Assembly (NCBI GenBank): GCA_040285825.1
Contig: JAUPSS010000008.1
Coordinates: 310,001 to 374,000, forward strand
From: Eukaryota sp. TZLM1-RC
Lineage: Eukaryota; Metamonada: BaSk clade
Length of the DNA stretch: 64,000 nt
Direction: 5' to 3'
Below are positions 1 to 10,432 of this stretch, piece by piece. The translations under genes and the position numbers were made by a program. The notes beneath the pieces were generated by a model. The model was given only the letters and a program-made list of their open reading frames with translations, did not search any database and was not told the origin of the DNA. Numbering within the stretch: position 1 is the stretch's first letter; each line of letters starts with the position of its first letter.

Positions 1-1665
1 CTCTGTGACGCCAGTGGTTCAAAGAATAGTGCTTGTCGGGCCAGGGTTGCGAGGTATCTGGGGTTAGTTTTAGCTGTGCATTCTCCCCCAAGTTTGGCGA
101 GGTTTGAGGACAACCTAATGAATGCAATCACGGGACTCCTTTCAGACGCTGTTCCTGAATGTCGTACAGTAGCAAGAAGCTCCCTTTGGCTGCTTGAACG
201 ACATTTCCCCGGCATTGCTGACGAAGTTTTGATGTCTATTGATAACCATCAAAGAAAAGCAGCTCTACAAGAAAAAAAGAAGATCAATAATAGGTTAAGT
301 GGGGAAGCTTTGATTGATTTGGTTGGCGAGTTGTACATACCATCGCCTTCTGAAACAAAAGTGCCGATTCTTGGTTCACATTTAGGTTTGGATGATGAGT
401 CCATATTGGCTCGGGGCACTATTGGTACAGCATCTTTTGGTTTGGATAGTGGAAGGATGGAACATGTTGAAAAAAGTCAAGAAAAAAGTCAAGAAAAACG
501 AGGTCCTAGGAGAAAGGTAGCTTCTGCTAGAGTATTGCAGTCAAATCAACAATCAAATCAACAATCAAATCAACAATCAAATCAACAATCAAACCCTGAA
601 TATTTCGACGATAGAAACCACTCTGAAACTCTTCGTCGTTTGTCAATGAGGTTCTCGTCCCAAGCCAGCTCAACGGCCCCGTCTGTTGACCGTTCACCAT
701 CCCCTTCACCAATGCCAACTACCTCCCCTTCACCCAAACCAAACAGTTATGATGAACCATTAAGGAGTAACCCTGTAAGTAACAAGAAGAAAATAGTTTC
801 TATGGTCTCTGAAGCATTGCCCCCACTGACCCCAAAAACACCAGCAATCGCTTTAAGGCAATCAAAATCATCTGGTTTCCGGTCAACAATCGACTCTCCC
901 GTTGTAAATAACCAATCAGATTCGTCATCTCTACCAGATATCATTTCTCTATTAAAACAAGACTCGGAACAGCGGCGTAATGCTTGCACCAGGTTAATCT
1001 CTGTTTTGAATGATACAATTGATGAAAGCCAATGGTCTCTTCATTTTGGGCAGGTTGTTTTAAATTTACTAAATTTATTAGATGACCAAGATTCCACTGT
1101 ACGAGAACTTGGCCTATATACTATTAGGGAAATTGCCCGTAACGAAGATGTTTGTTTCTTTTTGAATGAGTTTTCAGAAATTGTTCTTCAAAAAGTAATC
1201 AATTTAACACGGGATTCTATAATAGAAGTTTCTGATGCTGCTGACGATTGTGCAGAAGAACTTTTACATTCAATAGATGCAACCACGGTGTTTCCTTTGC
1301 TGGTGCCTATCATTGTTTCCAGTGAAGAAGATGCTATTAAGGTTTGCTGTATACGTCTGTGTGGCTTGTGCTTGGCAAGCTTGGGTCCTAGCATTGAATA
1401 CCAATTCTCCAACGAATTGGCCTTGTTGAGTAGTGCTCTTCGATCAGAACTTAATCATGCAGATGCTTTGGTAAGGAAAACTGTGGTGTTTTGTTTTGTG
1501 GATCTCTACTTTGCTCTAGGCCCAAAGTTTTCAAGTCACATTCAGGGACTCAATCCCACTCAAGTACAACTGATCGGTGTTTATGTTCTCAAAGAGTGTA
1601 GGAGCAGAAATGAAGAATGTTTGGTTTCTGAATTGAAAGAATCTGTTCGTGGATTGAATTTTTAA
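1..1665 (+). CDS. CLASP: CLASP-family TOG-domain microtubule-binding protein (5' partial)
   Basis: The reading frame is open from base 1 to the TAA at 1663-1665, so the gene starts outside the window. The apparent start near base 76 is only an in-frame GTG. The first ~90 residues resemble the end of a CLASP TOG domain: stretches such as CRTVARSSLWLLERHF match the alpha-solenoid pattern in which a conserved Arg and Trp precede an HF helix. A low-complexity Ser/Pro/Lys-rich linker follows (roughly codons 150-320), with an SNQQ tandem repeat. The last ~220 residues form a second HEAT/TOG-like helical domain. CLASPs bind tubulin and stabilise microtubule plus ends, kinetochore fibres and cortical microtubules. 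No clear SxIP EB-binding motif is visible in the part present. Family assignment is by recognition, not by alignment. Confidence 0.72.
   Translation, partial: LCDASGSKNSACRARVARYLGLVLAVHSPPSLARFEDNLMNAITGLLSDAVPECRTVARSSLWLLERHFPGIADEVLMSIDNHQRKAALQEKKKINNRLSGEALIDLVGELYIPSPSETKVPILGSHLGLDDESILARGTIGTASFGLDSGRMEHVEKSQEKSQEKRGPRRKVASARVLQSNQQSNQQSNQQSNQQSNPEYFDDRNHSETLRRLSMRFSSQASSTAPSVDRSPSPSPMPTTSPSPKPNSYDEPLRSNPVSNKKKIVSMVSEALPPLTPKTPAIALRQSKSSGFRSTIDSPVVNNQSDSSSLPDIISLLKQDSEQRRNACTRLISVLNDTIDESQWSLHFGQVVLNLLNLLDDQDSTVRELGLYTIREIARNEDVCFFLNEFSEIVLQKVINLTRDSIIEVSDAADDCAEELLHSIDATTVFPLLVPIIVSSEEDAIKVCCIRLCGLCLASLGPSIEYQFSNELALLSSALRSELNHADALVRKTVVFCFVDLYFALGPKFSSHIQGLNPTQVQLIGVYVLKECRSRNEECLVSELKESVRGLNF
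541..594 (+). repeat. 12-bp in-frame tandem repeat encoding SNQQ
   Basis: Four exact copies of TCAAATCAACAA run from 541 to 588, followed by a partial fifth. They encode (SNQQ)4-SN inside the disordered CLASP linker. The unit length is a multiple of three, so copy-number changes keep the frame. Confidence 0.95.
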
Positions 1666-2112
1666 GTTAATTTTTAATTTTAAGGATTGATTTTATCAAA
1701 AGTTTACTATTAAATTTTGGTTTTGTAATTAATAAATTATTGCTATTTTAGTTTATGTAAGGTATCTATCATACTGTACAATACTTTTACTACCTCTCAA
1801 TTTTTTACAAATGACAAGACACTTTGGAAAAACGGTAATATGATTCTACAAAACAAAAAATAGAAAATCCAATAAATAAAAACAAGAAAATTATGAGGCT
1901 AAACAACAGTAGAGCTACTGATCTTCTATTCCTTGAGCAGAGATAGAGTCGCCACTGTTGGATGCGCGATGACTGCTAGGATGTCTTCTCTAACAGTTGA
2001 TCAGATACTTTGTTGATCAACACATTGAAGTGCTTTCTGGACATGATCTACCTTATAATTATCAAACTGGATGTCCCAGGTACAGCCTTCATTCAGCAAT
2101 CTTATTGAGAAA
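1666..2112. other. Intergenic region, no supported gene
   Basis: AT-rich sequence between CLASP and the LRR gene. It holds the CLASP 3' end (several AATAAA-like motifs around 1730 and 1870) and the upstream region of the LRR gene. A short minus-strand open stretch around 1930-2160 was considered and not accepted as a gene. Confidence 0.6.
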
Positions 2113-2155
2113 ATGATTCGTCTCTCTGTTTTACAACTTTTCCCTGCATCTGCAG

Positions 2156-4018
2156 ATGTGCAGGGCAAATCACTTCATTTGCGCTTTGTGGTACAATGTT
2201 GAGTCTGCTTTTGTTCCTTGTTGCTCTACGTTATGTGGCACTTCCAGTATGATTTTATTCATTTCCTCAATTAACTGTAGGTCCTTCGAAGCACCATCTT
2301 CCCCATTGCTCAAAGCTCTACGGAACCTTTCCTCTTGTGATGAAGAGTTTACTGCGCGTAAATCATTGTCTCTGAGACGAGCTAGTACTGGGGATGAGCA
2401 CTCTCCTGGTAAAACCCGTTCCCGCTTACATCGTACTTATGCTCCTCCTCAATCACAGTCACCTGCTAGTATTTATTCCACTCTCTGTCATCATGCTAAA
2501 GTCCCTCTTCATAATGTTATTTTAAAAAAGTTGTCCGCTTTTGATTCCAATACCGTTTCCTCGCTCAACAAGCTGTCCATCTGTCATCAAGCGCTTTCTG
2601 ATGCTGATGTAGCGTTACTCTGTCGATCGCTCTCTGCATGCTCTTCTCTTCAGGAAATTTCTCTCAACCACTGTTCCCTGTCCAACAATGCCTCCACAAG
2701 TGTAGCTAATCTTGTTTACTCAACCACGAGCCTTTCAGTGGTGGAACTCTTTGGTAATGATATTGGTGATGCTGGAATGTATACTTGGTCTTCGCTTCTG
2801 TGCTCTTGTAGTCATATAAAAAGACTCAAGTTGGGAGACAATCCAATCACGTCATCAGGGGCAATCATTCTGTCGAAGGGGTTAAGAACCCCCCAATCAA
2901 GTCTATTACAACTTCATTTAGGTGGATGTAGAATTGGAAGTGAAGGTGCTGATGCTTTAACTGGAGCTTTGATTGGAAATAGTACACTTTCCTCTTTGGG
3001 ATTGAGGGATAATTACCTGGGAGTCAAGGGAATTCTCGCAATCAGTCCATTAATAGCTTCTCCTCTGTGTTCTTTAATGGATATTCAATTGAAGAGCAAT
3101 AACATTGACGTTGCTGGTGCTCTTCATTTCTCCAGAGCCCTCTCCTCAAACACATCTTTAAGAGTAATTGAGGTGCAGAACAATTCTTTTGGTAGCCTTG
3201 GAGCAAAGTACATTTTGGATGCTTTAAAGAACAACTCGACAGTTTCAGCAATCAATTTCAACCAATGTTCAATCAATGACGATGGAGTTGCCGAACTTGC
3301 GTCTTTAATTCTCCACTCTTCAACACTTTGTACTTTGGGTTTAGCAAACAACAACATTACTGAAGAGGGTGCCAGGCATTTAGCATTTGCTTTGACCAAT
3401 AATTCATCAGTAGTTGGGGTAGATTTAAGTTGTAATAGAATAAAAGACGATGGAGCAGTTGCCTTTGGTCAGATGATAGGTCATAATCAAACCTTGACCT
3501 CTCTTGACCTCAGTTCAAATTTGATTGGACCTGATGGAGTTGTTGTTATTAGTAAAGCTTTGGAAATTAACCAAACTCTAAAGCATTTGGATTTAGGCAA
3601 TAATTGTTGTAGAAACAGAGGTGCTATTGCTCTTTCTCAAGCTTTAAAGGTTAATCAATCACTTACAAGACTTTGTTTGACTGATAATTCTATTTATGAG
3701 CCGGGTGGAATTAAACTTAGTGAAGGTCTCAAATTCAATAAAACCTTGACTACATTATCATTTGGTGGTCAAGGAGAACGGGCAAACAGAATTCAGTCAT
3801 CAACAAGAAGAATTATTGATAAAATGGTCAGTAAGAATAGTCAAAATAATCGCAAGCATCAGTCAAACTTTACAAAATCTTTAATTGATGAAGTTTTGGA
3901 AAATAGGTCAATTAGGCAAGGATATGAACTTGCTTATGACTGTGGTCTTTTAGAGTGTCTTGATCTAGACATTGACATGGTAAGCACTTGCCTTGACGAT
4001 GAAGATATTGTATTTTAA
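2156..4018 (+). CDS. Leucine-rich-repeat protein (ribonuclease-inhibitor / NLRC3-like repeats)
   Basis: From about residue 150 to 545 the protein consists of ~28-residue repeats of the RI type (LxxLxLxxNxIxxxGAxxLxxxLxxN). Clear units include LGLANNNITEEGARHLAFAL and LDLSSNLIGPDGVVVISKAL. Such proteins are protein-interaction scaffolds; no catalytic domain, signal peptide or membrane segment is visible. The C-terminal ~80 residues are Lys/Asn-rich, then acidic. The start is uncertain. The first ~40 residues from the ATG at 2156 are Cys-rich and unlike the rest, and the sequence holds a good candidate 34-nt intron (2247-2280, GTATGA..CTGTAG). If it is spliced, a short first exon from the ATG at 2233 joins in frame at SFEAP. 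Only 93 bp separate its stop from the convergent SMC6 stop. Confidence 0.75.
   Translation: MCRANHFICALWYNVESAFVPCCSTLCGTSSMILFISSINCRSFEAPSSPLLKALRNLSSCDEEFTARKSLSLRRASTGDEHSPGKTRSRLHRTYAPPQSQSPASIYSTLCHHAKVPLHNVILKKLSAFDSNTVSSLNKLSICHQALSDADVALLCRSLSACSSLQEISLNHCSLSNNASTSVANLVYSTTSLSVVELFGNDIGDAGMYTWSSLLCSCSHIKRLKLGDNPITSSGAIILSKGLRTPQSSLLQLHLGGCRIGSEGADALTGALIGNSTLSSLGLRDNYLGVKGILAISPLIASPLCSLMDIQLKSNNIDVAGALHFSRALSSNTSLRVIEVQNNSFGSLGAKYILDALKNNSTVSAINFNQCSINDDGVAELASLILHSSTLCTLGLANNNITEEGARHLAFALTNNSSVVGVDLSCNRIKDDGAVAFGQMIGHNQTLTSLDLSSNLIGPDGVVVISKALEINQTLKHLDLGNNCCRNRGAIALSQALKVNQSLTRLCLTDNSIYEPGGIKLSEGLKFNKTLTTLSFGGQGERANRIQSSTRRIIDKMVSKNSQNNRKHQSNFTKSLIDEVLENRSIRQGYELAYDCGLLECLDLDIDMVSTCLDDEDIVF
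2247..2280 (+). other. Candidate 34-nt intron near the start of the LRR gene
   Basis: The stretch starts GTATGA and ends TTAACTGTAG, like the proven small introns here (GTATG.. and ..TTAACCTCAG). Removing it joins ATG TGG CAC TTC CA to G TCC TTC in the LRR frame. The unspliced frame is also open, so homology or RNA evidence is needed to decide. Confidence 0.4.
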
Positions 4019-4111
4019 ATGTATTAAATAAAAATGTAAATGAACTTTATTACTTATTACAGAGATTGATCAAAAATGTTTGAAATAAATTTAATAGTTT
4101 GTGAAGACACC

Positions 4112-7100
4112 TCACCTTCTTTCAGGGGGCCGCAAGCTATGGATCTTTACTTCATGACTTATTTCTTCTGGAACAACAAACTCGTTTGGTGTGATCAAGA
4201 TAGTTTGATGAACATAGCGATTGTCTTTCTTATCTAATCCAGCCCTAATTAAATGATCAAATGTAAGGTTGCGGTGGTAAGAATCTTGGTAAACATCAAA
4301 CTCATCTAGACATTTGATAGGATGAACCAAAACAGCTGAACAAGCCTTGAGAAAGGCAATTGTGGTAACGGACCTCTCACCGCCAGAGAGATTGGACACT
4401 TCTAATGGGCCTCTTCCGGTATCGACGAAGAGAGAAATACTTTCAGATTTGAGATTAATTTCAGCGAATGCAAATGCATTTTTCTTCATCACTTGCAAAT
4501 TTTCTGAAAACCTATTTCTAAAAGTAGTAAAGACGTATTCTTTCCACTTATTGTAATTTCTGTCTGCAGTGACACACTGCTCACTAAATTCGATTGATTG
4601 CTCCTTGACACTAAGAAATCTAGATGTCATATCATTATATTCCAAAAGACAATGTTCGGTAATTTGGCTTTGTTCAGCAAAAGAAATATTAAATTGAGAT
4701 TCTCCTCTTTCAATTGAAATAAAAAGAGAATTAATTTCATTTTCAATATCGGATTTATCTTGAGGCGAATAGTTGGAAAAATCTATTCCTGGGCAGTGAC
4801 ATGTCAAAAAGTCCAATTTTTCAGCAAGTTTGGCACTCAACTCAGTCAAAATAATTTCTGCTGAATGAATTTGATCAGACAATTGACTAATTTTTGATAG
4901 ATGTACGGCAATCTGTTCTTTGACTTTGTTAATCTCAGTCTTAAATGCTTCAAAAATTGCATTTTTTTCTTCAAATGAAGCTTTTAGTTCAGCAAAAGCA
5001 TTTTCATGCAAAAGAATTGTATCTTTTCGACTCATCACATCAAGCTCCAGCTTTTGAATATTGGAGTTGGATTCTTCCATATTCGACTTTTCCTTGATAA
5101 TACTGGAATTCAACTCATCCAATTTCTTTTGAGTTTGCTTTATCATATTATCAATGAAATCTTGACTGAATTCTGATAACTCCTCTCTTAAGTTGTCTAT
5201 TCTTAGCTGAAGTTCTCGTTTTTGAGAGTCGGTGTTATCAATTTCTCTTTTGATTTTAGCATAACCTTTTTTAAGCTTGTGAGCAAAATCTTGCTTTACT
5301 TCCAAGTCACCAGATAAACTCTCTTTTGCCCTTTCCATATTCAATAACCTATCATTTAACCTAGCAACATCGCTTTTGATTTCAATCAATTTTTGATTGA
5401 ATTCCGCTTCCCTTTCTTCACTATTCTCCTCTCGTGAGGCCCTTTTCAGAGCTAGCAGAACGACCCTATCTGACGTGGGAAATTTGGAAATATTACCACT
5501 TCCAACTTTTGAACATGTCCAATCTCGACAGCTACCTTCAAATTTTCCTATTCTCTTATGTTCTTGACTATCATACATTACAGTTTTCAAAGCATTAGCA
5601 TCGCTAGCAAAGAATTTCTTATAAGGAACCACTCTTTCAATAAAAGAATTATAAATTAAGTTTAAATCAACAAAATCATTGATATAATCATGATAAACAA
5701 ACTCGATAACAGTATCTGCTCTGGCAACATTAGAGAACCCATTTATGTTTAAGCATATTTGAGAATTTAAAATGATTTTCTCTTTATTAGAATAAGTCAT
5801 TATTCTTAGGGATCTGAAATGACGTCTGCTAATTTTCAATAAAAGTTCTAAATCGTGAGAATTTTGGACCAGAAAAGAGTTGACCAGGTTGGAAAAGGCA
5901 AGACTGGCTGAATGGAGAAAATTTGGGTCATTCACATTAAAAAAGCAACCAATTGGACCAAAAACGGGCTGTTTGAATAAATTTCTTTGTTTACTAGAGG
6001 TTAACTCGGTCAAAAAAGATTCAGCATTTTGACCTAATGGGGCAAGAAAACGTTTGACTGATGCCAAATCTTTTGAAGGATATGGCCAAAGTTCATCAAT
6101 GCTGAGGCGATCATCCATTAGGTCGGCTGATCTAAAAGACTGTAATTTTTGCTCAACCTCAGACTGTTCAGAGAGCAGAGTGTCACGTTTTTGTGACAAG
6201 CCAAATATTTCAGAAGAAACGTTGTTGAGCTCTTCCCGGGTACTATGGAGCTCTTCTACAGCAACTTGATACTGGGAATTTTGCAGTTCACATTCAGCAA
6301 TCAAATTTGATTGATTTTCTTGGAGACTACTGAAATCTTTCAAACTCTTTTCTAGCTCTTGATTGAGCTCTATTGCCCTTTCGTCGAAATTCTGAGCTTG
6401 TAAATTATCCAGCTGTTGAGAAAGTTCAGCATGTGAAGACTCATATTGATCAAGTCGTTGGCAAGACATAGAGAGACTCTGTTTTTCACCAGTAAGAAGG
6501 GAATGTTCCCTGTTCAACTCTTCTTTTAATTGAATGATTTCGGAATTAATTTCTACTAGTTTAGAATTGATTTCATCTCTTTCTTTGAACGCCACATCTA
6601 AATTTTCTTTCAACTCATCAGACACAACAGGACAATCTTCTTGCAACTGATGCAGCTTCCCCACCATATCATCATAAGCAAGTTGCTTCTCCAAAACATT
6701 TTCCTGTTCAATCAAATAACTGACGATATCAAGTTCCATTTGCTTGAATTCTAACAATCTTCGGTTCCTAGCCAGATCAGACATTGAGAGAAGCTTTTCA
6801 ACTTCCAAATCAGATTCTTCTTTCAATCTCCTACACTGTCGTCTGCAATGAAGTATACGACCTGGAACTGCTTCTTCTTTTAGTTTAGCAGCCTGTTCGA
6901 GCCTAGCTTCCATTGACCTTAACTGAGAAGCCTTTGCGATGAACGAGAATAAATCCTTACCGTCATTTGAAACAAAAATCTTCATATCATCTTGACTTAG
7001 CATTTGAAGGGGGGAAGAAAAGTCAATGGAAAGCTTGTTGAAGAGAAAGTTTTTAATGTCACAAATTCTGGTTAAATGGATGTTCCCTCCTCTTAGAGTG

Positions 7101-7450
7101 GTAGTTTGAAGCGCTCCATTGACGTTCTTGCTTATTTTCTTGTTTAAAGACACGCTGCCATCACATTGATGGAAGAGGGGATGGTCGGTGGGAAGTGTGA
7201 TGATACAGTGAAGTTCCGCCTGACAATTGGGGTTTTTGGAGTTTATATAATCGGCGAGCGTGGTGGAGGAGTGGTGACGGCGTTCTGAACATCCAAAAAG
7301 AAGTGTAAGAGCATTGAGGACCGATGACTTACCGGAACCATTTCTGCCCGTAATTATGTTTACAGCAGGTGTGAAGTCAATGGTGAAGTGATCATGGCAC
7401 CGAAAGTTCTTCAGTGTAAGACTCGAAATATGGACAGAGTCTGTAGACAT
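4112..7450 (-). CDS. SMC6: SMC6, structural maintenance of chromosomes protein 6
   Basis: A complete 1112-residue SMC protein, the usual length for SMC6. The N-terminal ATPase half has Walker A GRNGSGKS at residues ~35-42, after the family-typical LTLKNFRCHDHF. Long coiled coils (about 180-460 and 690-960) flank a hinge at ~480-680. The C-terminal half has the signature LSGGERS followed by a Walker B segment (KCLDEFDVYQD), and CLDEFDVY is characteristic of SMC6. In the SMC5/6 complex it acts in the nucleus in recombination repair, replication-fork processing and silencing of foreign circular DNA. The start ATG at 7450 is well placed relative to Walker A. A Fanzor relic ends 332 bp upstream on the same strand. 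Confidence 0.93.
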   Translation of the reverse strand: MSTDSVHISSLTLKNFRCHDHFTIDFTPAVNIITGRNGSGKSSVLNALTLLFGCSERRHHSSTTLADYINSKNPNCQAELHCIITLPTDHPLFHQCDGSVSLNKKISKNVNGALQTTTLRGGNIHLTRICDIKNFLFNKLSIDFSSPLQMLSQDDMKIFVSNDGKDLFSFIAKASQLRSMEARLEQAAKLKEEAVPGRILHCRRQCRRLKEESDLEVEKLLSMSDLARNRRLLEFKQMELDIVSYLIEQENVLEKQLAYDDMVGKLHQLQEDCPVVSDELKENLDVAFKERDEINSKLVEINSEIIQLKEELNREHSLLTGEKQSLSMSCQRLDQYESSHAELSQQLDNLQAQNFDERAIELNQELEKSLKDFSSLQENQSNLIAECELQNSQYQVAVEELHSTREELNNVSSEIFGLSQKRDTLLSEQSEVEQKLQSFRSADLMDDRLSIDELWPYPSKDLASVKRFLAPLGQNAESFLTELTSSKQRNLFKQPVFGPIGCFFNVNDPNFLHSASLAFSNLVNSFLVQNSHDLELLLKISRRHFRSLRIMTYSNKEKIILNSQICLNINGFSNVARADTVIEFVYHDYINDFVDLNLIYNSFIERVVPYKKFFASDANALKTVMYDSQEHKRIGKFEGSCRDWTCSKVGSGNISKFPTSDRVVLLALKRASREENSEEREAEFNQKLIEIKSDVARLNDRLLNMERAKESLSGDLEVKQDFAHKLKKGYAKIKREIDNTDSQKRELQLRIDNLREELSEFSQDFIDNMIKQTQKKLDELNSSIIKEKSNMEESNSNIQKLELDVMSRKDTILLHENAFAELKASFEEKNAIFEAFKTEINKVKEQIAVHLSKISQLSDQIHSAEIILTELSAKLAEKLDFLTCHCPGIDFSNYSPQDKSDIENEINSLFISIERGESQFNISFAEQSQITEHCLLEYNDMTSRFLSVKEQSIEFSEQCVTADRNYNKWKEYVFTTFRNRFSENLQVMKKNAFAFAEINLKSESISLFVDTGRGPLEVSNLSGGERSVTTIAFLKACSAVLVHPIKCLDEFDVYQDSYHRNLTFDHLIRAGLDKKDNRYVHQTILITPNEFVVPEEISHEVKIHSLRPPERR

Positions 7451-7782
7451 TCAAAGTCTTGTTATGACATTTGTGGACAATTAATTACTGTGCTAATTTT
7501 CAAATTCGCAACACCCACCCACCCAATCAACAACCACCCTTCTTATCAGTATCTCAAGTTGCAAATCAACAGTAAGAGAGTTGTAGTAACACACTATGAT
7601 GTAGTTTCTTCGACAATCACTACAAAGTCAACATCGAGGGTCCTACCCTTGTGGATACACCGTGACCTTCTCTGTCGTACTCAAATCCGATCAGGATAGA
7701 CCAGGGCTATGCGTATCCTAAGGTTGTCTCTCAATTTTATTCATAACCTTTTTAAATAAACATCATTGTTTCTTGTTCCTTC
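7451..7782. other. SMC6 upstream region
   Basis: This stretch lies between the SMC6 start and the last readable Fanzor codon. It is AT-rich with one C-rich patch at ~7510-7535 and should contain the SMC6 promoter. No gene is supported in it. Confidence 0.5.
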
Positions 7783-9849
7783 CTATTGTCTACACAAGCA
7801 TGGTGGGCAACCATAGAGTTCTGGCCATAACCCTGCACACTTGCGTATGCAATTATTCTTTGCTGCTGATATATCTCTATCATACACTTGATGACATGCT
7901 GGACAAAGTTTGTATAGTCATACTAGGGTTAATTTTGCCTCACGATGGCAGCAGCATGAGAATTTACTGGTGCCGAATTCATTGGTCATTAGCACTATAA
8001 TGTTTCTCTGGCATTTTAGCTATGCAATGAAGCAACGGGCAAATTCGTATCGTTGTACTTTTTTGAAACGACCAGGAAGTTTTGCAGCGCCGACAGCTAA
8101 ATATAGCGTATCTGGGTATCCTGCTACTCGTTTAAATTCATTTAATGCCTCTTTGAATCTTCTTTCTTTTCCTCTACGGTTGTCAAACTGCAGATATTTT
8201 CACTTGGCACGATTTCCTTCCCTATATATTCTGTCTTTAACCAGTATCTAATGATTCATATATAGTTTCATACTATAAACTGAATACTGACAGAGAGACA
8301 TTTTGTGAGGTGAAGGTTTTGTTTTGAAGCTTCTTGATGTTGGACATGGTATGACTGCTTCTCCGTATTCCTTCCAGAAACCACATAAGCGAGATTGTCC
8401 CGGGTCCACACCGTCAACAGGGTGTATAGGATTGTGCTCAATGGGAGGTGCTTCTGAGGACCTCCTGGATCTCCTCTTTTTTCCAGCAGCCTGAAATTTA
8501 ACACTTTGAGTGATCTGGTTGGTAGAAGGATCGTTAGTCACCTCTTCTTTGGTCCTTCAACGCCCTGGTGCCCTTTCGTTAACCTCAGAAAACGTAACTA
8601 GAATCTCGCTTCCATTGCTTCTTACTGTTGTCTCACTGAACTTACTTTTCACCTCAACATTATTAATACCAAAGAATGAATGAGGACAAGTTTTGATTAC
8701 CCTTTTTAGATTAGCATCAGTACAATAAATTGAAGTGTATATTTGAGCTCCTTCCATTAAAAATTCGTGATGATTTCGGAACTGTAGGCCACTAACTAGC
8801 AGCAATTTAGGGTTGTTGTGGGATGCTAATAAACTTGATTTTATGCGTACGCCAACAGAAAGAAAAACGTCTTAGCTCTCTGCTTAGATGATCAGCTAGA
8901 CGCATGTTGAATCCCATTAGGTCATCATTATGCTGACTACAGAGCTCGACATGATTGGACGTTGTCAATATTTCTTCAACAATAGGACATTTATTCAGAA
9001 GTTGTTCTAAGTAGCAACAAACCAGAAACATTACTGTTTCTGTTGGATGGTGTCCAAATTCGAGATTGAAATAAACCTCCACATAGATGTTCAAATTAGA
9101 ACGTTGATTGAAGAATCAATAAAGTCATCTTGGAACTCTTTATTCAAATTCCTGCCCTACAATAAGCCTTTAGACAATTTTTCAACCAAAATGAGCACAT
9201 TTTTGGCAGTGATGATTTGAAATTTGAAACAAGGTTTTTTAAGCGTATAAAAAAATAGCTTGTGACTGTTGTGACATTAACTGAGGAACTGTTGTTTGAT
9301 TCCACCGAGTTATTAAAAAATAAATGAAATTGCTGATATTAATACTAATGATATTAATTTCTCCATCATAATGGATCCTGACCACATCATAATCTTCTGT
9401 AGATTTAAAACTGGTTTTTTCGGGCATAAGTGACAAGACATCATTGTAAAACAGTTGCTTCAGTTGTCTTTGCCCTTTTGAGGTACCCATATTTGTAACC
9501 CATCCCTTATTGGTAATATTCATAAATAAATACCACCCATCATATTTCAGTGCAGCTCGCCTGCATAAGGGAAAATGCAGAATAAACAATTGTAAACGCA
9601 AGAAAACCTCATGGCATATTTCAGTAACTTTTGGGATGTCATTGGAAATGGTCTCCACTGCAGCAGGTGTAAGCAAAGAGTTGAGAGCACAAAACCGGGT
9701 AAAGGTTTTGTTGCTCTCTCTGGTACAACAACACGTTCTAGTGTTCTTAAATACGGTAGGCTTTCACTGTTTTTCTTTCTTAAAAGTAGTTTATTGTGTA
9801 ACTGTTGTCGGTTGTTGGGTTTCAATTGGTTTGACGTCACTTTTCTCAT
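7783..9849 (-). pseudogene. Fanzor (eukaryotic TnpB-like RNA-guided nuclease) relic 1
   Basis: Decayed Fanzor-type gene. From 8160 to 7783 one frame, broken by TAG near 8020 and TGA near 7920, reads in order a YLAVGAA segment, RuvC-II NEFGTS (Glu codon 7978-7980), a CCCH zinc-finger half, then CPAC and RuvC-III YDRDISAAKN (Asp codon 7873-7875). Upstream, 8805-8248 is one frame with a single TGA and contains a RuvC-I-like VDGVDPGQS (Asp codon 8404-8406). Further 5', 9676-9239 carries an N-terminal helical region (ICHEVFLRLQLFIL) that fits the Fanzor N-terminus. The ~690-codon span fits a full Fanzor. Fanzors use an omega RNA to cut DNA; this copy is inactive as read, although the three catalytic positions are still visible. 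The 5' limit is uncertain. Confidence 0.7.
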
Positions 9850-10247
9850 TCAAAACTGAACTTACCTTTATTTACATTTTACCTGGTCATCTCAAGTTCA
9901 GTACTTTCAAAAACTGGCTGCAATAAATAATCTCAACAATCATTTTTTAAACTACATGCTGTCACTTGAACGTATTGGGGTTTGAATGTATCTTATTTCT
10001 TGATATCGAGTATCCATTCTTCCTTTATTTTACCTTATCCTGGACAATTAATTATTTTTTGACTTAAAATGTCAAACATAACACTTTCTGTGCAACAAGA
10101 AACCGCTAATTAATAACTTGCCAGTGTTTGGCACAAATGCTCGGTTATTTTCCACTCTTATTTAACCCAAACATGACAGCGTTGTTCATTTGGTGTCTGA
10201 CTACTTCGGCTAAAAACAAAATCAAAAAATGCAATGCACCTTTATCC
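9850..10247. other. Non-coding stretch between Fanzor relic 1 and the LTR element
   Basis: AT-rich with no supported gene on either strand. It may hold decayed 5' sequence of Fanzor relic 1. Confidence 0.5.
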
Positions 10248-10251
10248 CAAC
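10248..10251. repeat. Target-site duplication CAAC, left copy
   Basis: CAAC directly precedes the LTR at 10252 and is repeated at 11356-11359 directly after the other LTR. Confidence 0.75.
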
Positions 10252-10391
10252 TGATGCCGTTAGGCAGATGAACACACGAAGGAGAGAGAGAAATCTGTTG
10301 TTTATTAATAAAACTGATTCATAAATGAGTATCACGTCATCAGTCGAAATACAAAGAAACCTACTAATTCAATTTGAGTTCAACAACAACA
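10252..10391 (-). repeat. Long terminal repeat, downstream (3') copy
   Basis: 140 bp matching 11216-11355. It has TG..CA termini on the minus strand and contains AATAAA-like sequence that could serve as a polyadenylation signal. Confidence 0.9.
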
Positions 10392-10410
10392 CTACTTTTT
10401 CCCACTTTTC
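10392..10410 (-). promoter_or_regulatory. Polypurine tract of the LTR element
   Basis: On the minus strand AAAAGTGGGAAAAAGTAG lies immediately before the 3' LTR, where plus-strand DNA synthesis of LTR elements is primed. Confidence 0.7.
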
Positions 10411-10432
10411 TGAGGACAAATACAGTACTGGC

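Noticed and set aside
1930-2160. Minus-strand open stretch with GKSCKTERRIIFSIRLL
   Set aside because: About 57 codons, no recognisable family, no good start, and overlaps the LRR gene start.
9510-9926. Plus-strand ORFs over Fanzor relic 1
   Set aside because: They are antisense to the Fanzor frames and show no family features.
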